From JAOUEA01 sp035249905 (GTDB taxonomy: Bacteria; Actinomycetota; UBA4738; HRBIN12): DNA of 64,000 bases. The notes beneath the pieces were generated by a model that saw only the letters and a program-made list of their open reading frames with translations, had not been told where the DNA came from and searched no databases. The first letter of the stretch is position 1. Each line of letters begins with the position of its first letter. The position numbers and the translations under genes were made by a program. Below, piece after piece: positions 7,400-14,207 of this stretch. The stretch is from positions 1 to 64,000 of the forward strand of contig DATFFT010000113.1 in assembly GCA_035249905.1 (NCBI GenBank). Direction: 5' to 3'.

Positions 7400-8071
7400 C
7401 TAGTCGTTGACCGCGAGGGCGCCCGGTATCGGGCCGACGCCCATCTGCACGGCCATCATCGCGGCCTGCGTGCGGTTCGTGACCCCGAGCTTGCGGAAGA
7501 TCGCCGCCAGGTGGGCCTTGACCGTCTTCTCCGACAGGAACAATGACTGCGCGATCTCCCGGTTCGACCGTCCCTCGGCGAGCTGGGCCAGGATGTCGTT
7601 CTCGCGCTGGGTCAGGTTGAACTCGTTGCGACGGCCGTTGTCGTTCGTGCCTCCCTGCTGCTCGTCGAAGAGGTTCTGGATCACCCGAGGGCTGAGTACG
7701 TTGCCGCTGCCCGACATCGCCACGTTGATCGCCTGGGAGAGGTCCTCGGGTGTGGCGTCCTTGAGGAGGTACCCGGCGGCCCCGTCGGCGAGGGCGCGCT
7801 TCACGTACGGCGCGTTCTCGTAGGTCGACAGCATGATCACCGGCATGTCCGGCCACTCGGCCTTCACGGCGCGCAGCAGCTCGAGGCCGTCGAGGTCAGG
7901 CATCCGCACGTCGACGAGGGCGAGATCGAACTTCGTCCCGCTCCGAAGCACGTCGAGAGCCACGGCGGAGCTCTCCGCCTCGACCACGTCCGCGTCAGAG
8001 AATCCTTCCTTCACCACGTAGCTCATGCCACGGCGCACGAGTGCGTGGTCGTCCACGATCATGATCCTCAT
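7400..8071 (-). CDS. NarL/LuxR-type response regulator
   Basis: The 223-residue product has a receiver domain (acidic pair in MIVDDHA, phosphoacceptor Asp54 in LVDVRMP, Thr/Ser in MLSTYE, Lys in YLLKDAT). A C-terminal LuxR helix-turn-helix follows (LTQRENDILAQLAEGRSNREIAQ, then SEKTVKAHLAAIFRKLGV). It should be phosphorylated by the kinase encoded just upstream and act as a DNA-binding regulator. Its ATG overlaps the kinase stop by 4 nt. Targets cannot be inferred. It converges with dcd, ending 5 nt from it. Confidence 0.92.
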   Translation of the reverse strand: MRIMIVDDHALVRRGMSYVVKEGFSDADVVEAESSAVALDVLRSGTKFDLALVDVRMPDLDGLELLRAVKAEWPDMPVIMLSTYENAPYVKRALADGAAGYLLKDATPEDLSQAINVAMSGSGNVLSPRVIQNLFDEQQGGTNDNGRRNEFNLTQRENDILAQLAEGRSNREIAQSLFLSEKTVKAHLAAIFRKLGVTNRTQAAMMAVQMGVGPIPGALAVND

Positions 8072-8781
8072 TTGCTCTCTCCTCCGACGGGGAGCACGGC
8101 GATCACGCGGACGCCGTGCCCGGGGGTCGACTCGATCTCGATCGAGCCGCCGATCTCGTGTACGCGGGTGTGCAGCAAACGGAGCCCGAAGTGCGGGTCG
8201 TCGTCGGTCACCGCGGCGATGCCTCGGCCCCGGTCGGTGACCTCGACGCGAAGCGCGCCGCGTTCGCACGCGACCTTTACGCTCACGTCCTTGGAACCCG
8301 AATGCTTCGCTGCATTGGCGAGCGATTCCGCCACGACGCCATGCGCGGCCTCGAGCACGGCCCTGGGCAACGTGTCGAGGTCGCCCTCGATCGTGACACG
8401 AGCAGGCAGCTTCCACCGCTCGACGAGCTCGCGCACGAACGTCGAGAACGCGGGGTCGGCGGGCAGACGGCCGGCATCGAGCTGGAAGAGGACCTCTCGG
8501 ATCTCGCGCAGGTCGTGGCGGATCGCCTCTTCCACCTCGTGGAGGCTGGCGACGGCTCGCTCCGGCTCGGTCTCGATGCGATGCCGGAGCACCTGGATCT
8601 CCAGGATCGCGCTCGTCACCGATTGCGTCAGCCCGTCGTGGATCGTCATCGCCCACCGAGTCCGTTCCTCGAGCATCAATGATTCGACCGTCGCGGGCAC
8701 GGAGGCCCGCGCGGACGACTCCGCGGTGGCGGAGGGATCGTGGCGGCCGAACGCGGACGCCTGCTCTCGGGGAACACTCAC
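8068..8781 (-). CDS. Soluble sensor histidine kinase (HisKA_3/HATPase_c)
   Basis: The product has the HisKA_3 dimerisation segment with the phosphoacceptor in MTIHDGLTQS (His48 from the chosen start). The ATPase domain follows, with N-box SLANAAKHSG and G-boxes VTDRGRGIA and FGLRLLHTRV. There is no membrane segment and no recognisable sensor domain, so input is probably cytosolic. I chose GTG 8781 (237 residues) because codons upstream lose the strong GC bias at third positions and AAAGGGA lies nearby. The open frame continues to 9069. It pairs with the overlapping regulator gene. Confidence 0.82.
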   Translation of the reverse strand: MSVPREQASAFGRHDPSATAESSARASVPATVESLMLEERTRWAMTIHDGLTQSVTSAILEIQVLRHRIETEPERAVASLHEVEEAIRHDLREIREVLFQLDAGRLPADPAFSTFVRELVERWKLPARVTIEGDLDTLPRAVLEAAHGVVAESLANAAKHSGSKDVSVKVACERGALRVEVTDRGRGIAAVTDDDPHFGLRLLHTRVHEIGGSIEIESTPGHGVRVIAVLPVGGESK

Positions 8782-8874
8782 TGGTGCATCCGTCCCTTTC
8801 GGTCGGACCGTTCGTTCTAGTGCCTTTTCGGCACGGAAGGACCCGGCCTTGACCATCGGGAGGAGAAAGGGAAC

Positions 8875-8901
8875 GACCCCCGGCCGTTCAGGCCGGGGGT
8901 C
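8875..8901 (-). terminator. 11-bp GC hairpin in the dnaK/kinase divergent gap
   Basis: Arms GACCCCCGGCC (8875-8885) and GGCCGGGGGTC (8891-8901) pair perfectly around a 5-base loop. On the minus strand they are followed by GTTCCCTTTCTCC, a pyrimidine tail that suits termination toward the kinase gene. The 364-base gap 8782-9145 otherwise holds the dnaK promoter region and no gene I can support. Confidence 0.5.
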
Positions 8902-9053
8902 GCGCCCCAGAGAAGTGTGTCGACGGGTTCGCCGGCTCCGTGGATCGGCCATGTGGGCGGCGAACCTTCCTACCCTACGATGTGGTGATGGAGACGTGCA
9001 AACCCGTTGCGACGCTTGAACCATGGGCGTAGCCTGTGCTCGATGGCAATGAA

Positions 9054-9084
9054 TTTGACAATAAGGCACTCAACTTCCTATCCT
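9054..9084 (+). promoter_or_regulatory. dnaK promoter with overlapping HAIR (HspR) operator
   Basis: A consensus -35 TTGACA (9055-9060) is separated by 18 nt from TATCCT (9079-9084). Over the -35 and spacer lies TTTGACA-N7-ACTCAAC (9054-9074). This matches the HspR operator consensus CTTGAGT-N7-ACTCAAG with exact spacing; the right half matches 6 of 7 positions and the left half is degenerate. HspR bound here would cover the -35. The repressor gene is the fifth gene of the operon, closing a feedback loop. Confidence 0.75.
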
Positions 9085-9145
9085 TGGTTCCGTATCCAGG
9101 CATGCAGGGGAGCGGGGCTCCCACGGATGAGGAGGAGTTGCCTCG

Positions 9146-11023
9146 ATGGCACGAGCAGTGGGGATCGACCTCGGCACCACGAACTCCGTGGTCGCCGTGC
9201 TGGAAGCGGGAGAACCCGTCGTCGTTCCGAACGCGGAGGGCAGTCGCACGACGCCGTCGGTCGTGGGATTCTCCAAGAACAACGAGATCTTGGTTGGCGA
9301 GGTCGCCAAGCGCCAGGCGATCACGAACCCGGACCGAACGATCCGATCGGTCAAGCGTCACATGGGCGACAAGGACTGGTCGATCGACATCGACGGGAAG
9401 GGATGGACCGCGCAGGAGGTCAGCGCGCAGATCCTGTTGAAGCTCAAGCGTGACGCCGAGGGGTACCTCGGTGACACCGTGACGCAGGCGGTCATCACCG
9501 TTCCGGCGTACTTCGACGACGCCCAGCGTCAGGCCACGAAGGAAGCCGGGCAGGTCGCCGGGCTCGAGGTCCTCAGGATCATCAACGAGCCGACCGCCGC
9601 CGCCCTCGCCTACGGGCTCGACAAGCAGCACGAGGAGCAGACCGTGCTCGTGTTCGACCTCGGGGGCGGCACCTTCGACGTGTCACTGATGGAGATCGGC
9701 GAGGGCGTCTTCGAGGTGAAGGCGACGCACGGAGACACGCAATTGGGCGGAGACGACTGGGACCAGCGGGTGATCGACTGGCTCGTCACCGAGTTCAAGA
9801 ACGCTCACGGGGTCGACCTCGGGAAGGACCGGATGGCGCTTCAGCGCCTGAAGGAGGCTGCGGAGAAGGCCAAGATCGAGCTCAGCCAGGTAGCCGAGAC
9901 CACGATCAACCTGCCCTTCATCACGGCGACCGCGGAAGGTCCCCTGCACATGGAGCAGAAGCTCACGCGCAGCGAGCTCGAGCGCATGACCGAGGATCTC
10001 GTCGAGCGGTGTCGCGTTCCGTTCGAGCAGGCGATCGGCGACTGGGGGAAGTCGGCGGACCAGATCGACCACATCATCTTGGTGGGTGGGTCCACGCGGA
10101 TGCCCATGATCCAGGAGCTTGTCAAGAAGCTCACCGGGGGCAAGGAGCCGCACAAGGGTGTGAACCCCGACGAGGTGGTGGCCGTCGGTGCGGCGATCCA
10201 GGCGGGCGTGCTCAAGGGCGACGTGAAGGACATCCTGCTGCTCGATGTCACCCCGTTGACGCTCGGCGTCGAGACCAAGGGCGGCATCTTCACGAAGCTG
10301 ATCGAGCGCAACACCACGATCCCGACCCGCAAGTCGGAGATCTTCACCACCGCCGACGACAACCAGACGACCGTGGAGATCCACGTGCTGCAGGGTGAGG
10401 CGGAGACCGTGATGAATCCGGCGGTCAAGTCGCTCGGGCGGTTCCACCTCATGGGTATCCCGCCCGCGCCTCGTGGCATGCCGCAGGTCGAGGTCGCCTT
10501 CGACATCGACGCGAACGGCATCGTGAACGTCAGCGCCAAGGATCTCGCCACGGGCAAGGAACAGGCGATGACGATCACCGGCGGCACGAGCCTGTCCAAG
10601 GAGGAGATCGACCGCATGGTGGCCGACGCGGAGAAGTTCGCGTCCGAGGACCACGCGCGTCGTGAGGCCGCCGAGGCCCGCAACACGGCCGATCAGCTCC
10701 ACTACCAGGTGGCGAAGTTCGTCGAGGACAACGCCGAGACGATCCCCGCCGCCGACAAGGACGAGCTGGTTTCGAAGAACGAGGAACTCAAGAAGGTGCT
10801 GGACGACGAGTCGTCCGACGCGGCGGCGCTCACCGCGGCCAACGACGCGGTGATGCAGGTGTACCAGCGCGTCGGTCAGGCGATGGTCCAGAACCAGCAG
10901 GCAGCGGCCCCGACCGGTGAGCCGGCCGGAGACGGAAGTGCGGCCGGTGCCGAGCAGTCCGAGCCCGACGGCGACGACGACGTCGTCGAGGGCGAGATCG
11001 TCGATGAAGGAGGTGCATCGTGA
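9146..11023 (+). CDS. dnaK: Chaperone DnaK (Hsp70)
   Basis: DnaK binds exposed hydrophobic stretches of client proteins under ATP control, with DnaJ and GrpE encoded in the same operon. The 625-residue product begins ARAVGIDLGTTNSVV. It has the ATPase signatures FDLGGGTFDVSL and ILVGGSTRMPMIQ, the linker region DVTPLTLGVETKGG, and the substrate-binding domain. The acidic C-terminus ends GEIVDEGGAS, usual for actinobacteria. ATG 9146 follows AGGAGGAG. The next gene starts inside its stop codon. Confidence 0.97.
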   Translation: MARAVGIDLGTTNSVVAVLEAGEPVVVPNAEGSRTTPSVVGFSKNNEILVGEVAKRQAITNPDRTIRSVKRHMGDKDWSIDIDGKGWTAQEVSAQILLKLKRDAEGYLGDTVTQAVITVPAYFDDAQRQATKEAGQVAGLEVLRIINEPTAAALAYGLDKQHEEQTVLVFDLGGGTFDVSLMEIGEGVFEVKATHGDTQLGGDDWDQRVIDWLVTEFKNAHGVDLGKDRMALQRLKEAAEKAKIELSQVAETTINLPFITATAEGPLHMEQKLTRSELERMTEDLVERCRVPFEQAIGDWGKSADQIDHIILVGGSTRMPMIQELVKKLTGGKEPHKGVNPDEVVAVGAAIQAGVLKGDVKDILLLDVTPLTLGVETKGGIFTKLIERNTTIPTRKSEIFTTADDNQTTVEIHVLQGEAETVMNPAVKSLGRFHLMGIPPAPRGMPQVEVAFDIDANGIVNVSAKDLATGKEQAMTITGGTSLSKEEIDRMVADAEKFASEDHARREAAEARNTADQLHYQVAKFVEDNAETIPAADKDELVSKNEELKKVLDDESSDAAALTAANDAVMQVYQRVGQAMVQNQQAAAPTGEPAGDGSAAGAEQSEPDGDDDVVEGEIVDEGGAS

Positions 11024-11439
11024 TGTTGACCAGATGGGATCCGTTCCGTGATCTCAAGGGTGTCGAGGCGGAGTTCGACCGCGTCGTCGGCCAGGCGCTC
11101 TCGAAGAACGCCTGGGTCCCGGCGCTCGACATCCGCGAGACGGAAGATCGCTTCGAGGTCACGGCCGATCTCCCGGGCCTGAGCTCGGATGACGTCGAGG
11201 TGACGTTCGAGGACGGCACGTTGACGCTCCGTGGTGAGCGGGAGTTCTCCCGCGACCAGGACGAGGGTCAGTACCACCGCATCGAGCGGAGCTACGGCTC
11301 GTTCGCGCGGTCTGTTCGGCTTCCTCGCGTGGCGGACTCCGAGCGCATCGAGGCGTCGTTCGACAACGGCGTACTGACCGTGCTCGTGTCGAAGCGGGAA
11401 GAGGCGAAGCCGCGCACGATCGAGGTCAAGGCCAAGTGA
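11020..11439 (+). CDS. Small heat-shock protein (Hsp20/alpha-crystallin)
   Basis: The 139-residue protein is an ATP-independent holdase. The N-terminus RWDPFRDLKGVEAEFDRV is followed by the alpha-crystallin domain: ALDIRETEDRFEVTADLPGL, a GTLTLRGERE strand and SFARSVRLPRVADSERIEASFDNGVLTV-type sequence ending in LVSKREEAKPRTIEV. The GTG at 11020 overlaps the dnaK stop, and an ATG at 11023 is an alternative. GAAGGAGG at 11007-11014 serves either. An hsp20 gene between dnaK and grpE is unusual for this operon. Confidence 0.92.
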   Translation: MMLTRWDPFRDLKGVEAEFDRVVGQALSKNAWVPALDIRETEDRFEVTADLPGLSSDDVEVTFEDGTLTLRGEREFSRDQDEGQYHRIERSYGSFARSVRLPRVADSERIEASFDNGVLTVLVSKREEAKPRTIEVKAK

Positions 11440-12047
11440 CCGAGGATCGTGAGCGCGAGGAGGAGCCGCGCGTCCGTATCACGGACCGCCGGCGGTTCGC
11501 GAACCTCCGCGACGCTGCCCCGGCCCATCCGGCCGGGGCGGCCGGGGGCCCTGCGGCCGGGGGCCAGACCTCGGAGCAGGAAGGCGCCGGTGGCGCGGGG
11601 GATCTGGCGTCCGCGCAAGGCGAGGCGCGACAGTACCTCGATCATCTGCGACGCCTGCAGGCGGAATTCGACAACTACCGCAAGCGGGTCGTGAAGGAGC
11701 AGACGGAGCTGGCCGAGCTCGGGGCGATGCCCGTGGCACGGCGGATGCTCGAGGTGCTCGACGACTTCGAGCTGGCGCTGATGTCCGCCGAGGACCAGCC
11801 CGACTTCGAACGGTTCCTGAAAGGTGTCGAGCTGGTGTACGCGAAGCTCGTCGATGCGTTGAAGGCCGAGGGGCTCGAGCGGATGCAGGCCGAGGGCGCT
11901 CCATTCGACCCCGAGCTCCACGAGGCGCTGATGCAGACCGGCGAGGGCGAGGGCGAACCGGTCGTGGCCGACGTGCTCCGCCCGGGATACACGCTGAAGG
12001 GTCGCGTGCTCCGACCCGCCGGGGTGCGGGTCGAGCGCGAGGGCTGA
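11436..12047 (+). CDS. grpE: Nucleotide exchange factor GrpE
   Basis: GrpE releases ADP from DnaK. The 203-residue product has a disordered Gly/Ala-rich N-terminus, a coiled-coil stretch (QYLDHLRRLQAEFDNYRKRV) and the beta domain (GVELVYAKLVDALKAEGLER, then FDPELHEALMQT and DVLRPGYTLKGRVLRPAGV). It starts with GTG at 11436, overlapping the hsp20 stop by 4 nt. Confidence 0.95.
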   Translation: MTEDREREEEPRVRITDRRRFANLRDAAPAHPAGAAGGPAAGGQTSEQEGAGGAGDLASAQGEARQYLDHLRRLQAEFDNYRKRVVKEQTELAELGAMPVARRMLEVLDDFELALMSAEDQPDFERFLKGVELVYAKLVDALKAEGLERMQAEGAPFDPELHEALMQTGEGEGEPVVADVLRPGYTLKGRVLRPAGVRVEREG

Positions 12048-12084
12048 GCCGGGTCCGGCTCGAGAAGGACGATCGGAGGTTCCG

Positions 12085-13242
12085 GTGGCAGACGAGGTAC
12101 GTCGCGAGTGGTTCGAGAAGGACTACTACGGCGTGCTCGGCGTGCCCAAGAACGCGTCGGCCTCCGAGATCAAGAAGGCGTACCGGAAGCTCGCCCAGCA
12201 GTTCCACCCGGACGCCAACCCGGGCAACGCCGAGGCCGAGGACCGTTTCAAGGAGATCTCGGCCGCCCACGACGTTCTGGGCGACGAGGAGCAGCGGAAG
12301 TCGTACGACCAGGTGCGTGAGATGGGTGCTTCCGGGTTCGGAGGCTTCGGCCCGGGCGGAGCGGGTGCCGCGGGTCCGGGGGGGTGGCCCGGCGGGGGCG
12401 GCGGCGCGCAGTACGTGAACGTCGACGACATCGGCGACCTCTTCGGCGGTCTGTTCGGCGGAGCCGCACGCGGCGGGGGTCCGGCACGAGCACGGCCGCA
12501 GCGAGGTGCGGACCTCGAGACCGACGTGCGGATCTCGTTCGACGAGGCGATGCGTGGCACGACCGTACCGGTGAGGATCAGCGGTCCGGCCGTGTGCCAG
12601 ACGTGCCACGGCTCGGGCGCCGCCCCGGGCACGAGCCCGATCACCTGTCCCGAATGCGGAGGCACCGGCGAGATCGCCGTGAACCAAGGCTTCTTCTCGA
12701 TGGCCCAGCCGTGCCGACGTTGCCGGGCGACGGGCCGCATCATCGAGACGCCGTGTCCGACCTGCAAGGGAGGCGGCTCGGTGCGCCGAACTCGCACGTT
12801 CCAGGTGAAGGTGCCCGGCGGGGTCAAGAACGGGGCGCGGATCAAGCTCGCCGGACGAGGCGAGCCCGGTCCGGCAGGGGGCCAGCCCGGCGATCTGTTC
12901 GTTCACGTGAACGTCGCCGCGCACGAGCTGTTCGGGCGCAGGGGCGACAACCTCACGATCACGCTGCCGGTGTCGTTCCCCGAGGCGGCGCTCGGCGCGA
13001 ACGTGCAGGTGCCGACGTTGAACGGGGCGGTGACCCTGAAGGTGCCCGCCGGAACTCCGAGCGGGAAGACCTTCCGCATCAAGGGGAAGGGCGCGCCGAA
13101 GGCCAAAGGCGGTCACGGCGATCTGCTCGTGACGACGAAGGTCGACGTTCCGGGCAAGCTCTCCAAGGAGCAGAAGCAGCTGCTCCGGCAACTCCAGGAC
13201 CAGGAGATGGACTCGCCGAGGAAGCCCCTCGGGGTGGCGTGA
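12085..13242 (+). CDS. dnaJ: Chaperone DnaJ (type I Hsp40)
   Basis: DnaJ delivers substrates to DnaK and stimulates its ATPase. The 385-residue protein has a J domain (YYGVLGVPKNASASEIKKAY and the HPD triad in QQFHPDANPG). A Gly/Phe-rich linker follows, then four zinc-finger repeats: CQTCHGSG, CPECGGTG, CRRCRATG and CPTCKGGG. The third repeat has Ala where the consensus has Gly, but all eight cysteines are present. The C-terminal peptide-binding domains are complete. Start GTG 12085 follows GGAGG. Confidence 0.95.
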   Translation: MADEVRREWFEKDYYGVLGVPKNASASEIKKAYRKLAQQFHPDANPGNAEAEDRFKEISAAHDVLGDEEQRKSYDQVREMGASGFGGFGPGGAGAAGPGGWPGGGGGAQYVNVDDIGDLFGGLFGGAARGGGPARARPQRGADLETDVRISFDEAMRGTTVPVRISGPAVCQTCHGSGAAPGTSPITCPECGGTGEIAVNQGFFSMAQPCRRCRATGRIIETPCPTCKGGGSVRRTRTFQVKVPGGVKNGARIKLAGRGEPGPAGGQPGDLFVHVNVAAHELFGRRGDNLTITLPVSFPEAALGANVQVPTLNGAVTLKVPAGTPSGKTFRIKGKGAPKAKGGHGDLLVTTKVDVPGKLSKEQKQLLRQLQDQEMDSPRKPLGVA

Positions 13243-13659
13243 ATGGTTGATCGAGAGGAACCGACGATGACGGAACGGGAGCGCGCGGTCGACGAACGCG
13301 CGGTGTTCATCATCAGCGTGGCGGCCGAGCTCGCCGGCGTGCACCCCCAGACGCTGCGCATCTACGAGCGGAAGGGCCTCGTGCGGCCGAAGCGGACCTC
13401 GGGCAACACCCGCCGTTACTCGCAAGCCGACGTCGACCGGCTCCTCGAGATCCAGGCGCTCACCGAGGAGGGCGTGAACCTCGCCGGCGTCAAGCGCATC
13501 ATGGAGCTGCGTGCCGAGATCGGCCGGCTGCGTCGCCAGCTCGAAGACGTGACGTCTCAGCTCGCCCACCGGCGTGCGATCGCGATGCCGGGTCGCCGAT
13601 CGGGCGAGATCGTGCCGTTGCGAAGCGTCTTCCCGACGCCCTGGGAGGCGAGGCCGTGA
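13243..13659 (+). CDS. hspR: Heat-shock repressor HspR (MerR family)
   Basis: HspR represses dnaK-type operons by binding HAIR repeats, with DnaK as corepressor in characterised actinobacteria. The 138-residue product has a MerR helix-turn-helix (ISVAAELAGVHPQTLRIYER, then KGLVRPKRTSGNTRRYSQADV) and a dimerisation helix (VKRIMELRAEIGRLRRQLED). ATG 13243 follows the dnaJ stop directly. ATG 13267 has the better ribosome binding site (GAGAGGAA) and may be the true start. A HAIR-like site lies at 9054-9074. Confidence 0.93.
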   Translation: MVDREEPTMTERERAVDERAVFIISVAAELAGVHPQTLRIYERKGLVRPKRTSGNTRRYSQADVDRLLEIQALTEEGVNLAGVKRIMELRAEIGRLRRQLEDVTSQLAHRRAIAMPGRRSGEIVPLRSVFPTPWEARP

Positions 13660-14207
13660 CGCGGGTCGCGGGACCCCGGGTGACGCTTCGCGCGTACCAC
13701 GACGACGAGGCGCCGATCCTCATGTCCACGTGGGCCGACGCGCCCTGGTTCGCGCCGAAGGGCACGAGCCCTCGCGAGCTCGCGAAACGGGTGCGCGAGC
13801 GCATCCGGCGTTCGGGCTCGTTCACCGATGGGGTCGTGATCTTCGCGATCGAATCCGAGGGCCGCCTCATGGGCGAGGTGCAGGCTCGTCAGCCGATCAA
13901 CGGCCTGCCGCCCGGCGTCTTCGAACTCGGCATCGAGGTCTTCGACCACGCCGACCGCGGCAAGGGGGTCGGGGCCGACGCGATCGTGTCGATCGCGCGG
14001 CACCTGTTCGACGACGAGGGTGCGCATCGCGTGCAGCTCACGACCGATGTGGAGAACACCGCGATGCGGCACGTCGCGGAGCGGCTCGGGTTCGCCTTCG
14101 AGGGGGTGCTGCGATCGTTCATGCCCGAGCCCGACGGTCCGCACGACTACGCGATGTACGCGATCACCGAGAACGACTATCGAGAACGGAACGCCACATG
14201 GACCTGA
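13656..14207 (+). CDS. GNAT-family N-acetyltransferase (RimJ/RimL-like)
   Basis: The 183-residue product has the GNAT fold of the RimJ/RimL group: RVTLRAYHDDEAPILMSTWA at the N-terminus, the acetyl-CoA loop DRGKGVGADAI, and the C-terminal HRVQLTTDVENTAMRHVAER ending in GFAFEGVLRSFM. It should acetylate an amino group on a protein or small molecule, but the target is unknown. It overlaps hspR by 4 nt and clpB by 10 nt, so it is embedded in the heat-shock operon. Confidence 0.85.
   Translation: MTRVAGPRVTLRAYHDDEAPILMSTWADAPWFAPKGTSPRELAKRVRERIRRSGSFTDGVVIFAIESEGRLMGEVQARQPINGLPPGVFELGIEVFDHADRGKGVGADAIVSIARHLFDDEGAHRVQLTTDVENTAMRHVAERLGFAFEGVLRSFMPEPDGPHDYAMYAITENDYRERNATWT

Noticed and set aside
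8782..9069. Longer histidine kinase start at 9069, 8952 or 8856.
   Set aside because: Codons there have weak third-position GC and the region contains a strong hairpin and likely promoter boxes; conserved kinase sequence begins much later.
13574..14197. Long open frame upstream of clpB that would add about 200 residues.
   Set aside because: It runs through hspR and the GNAT gene in another frame; the ClpB N domain begins precisely at ATG 14198.
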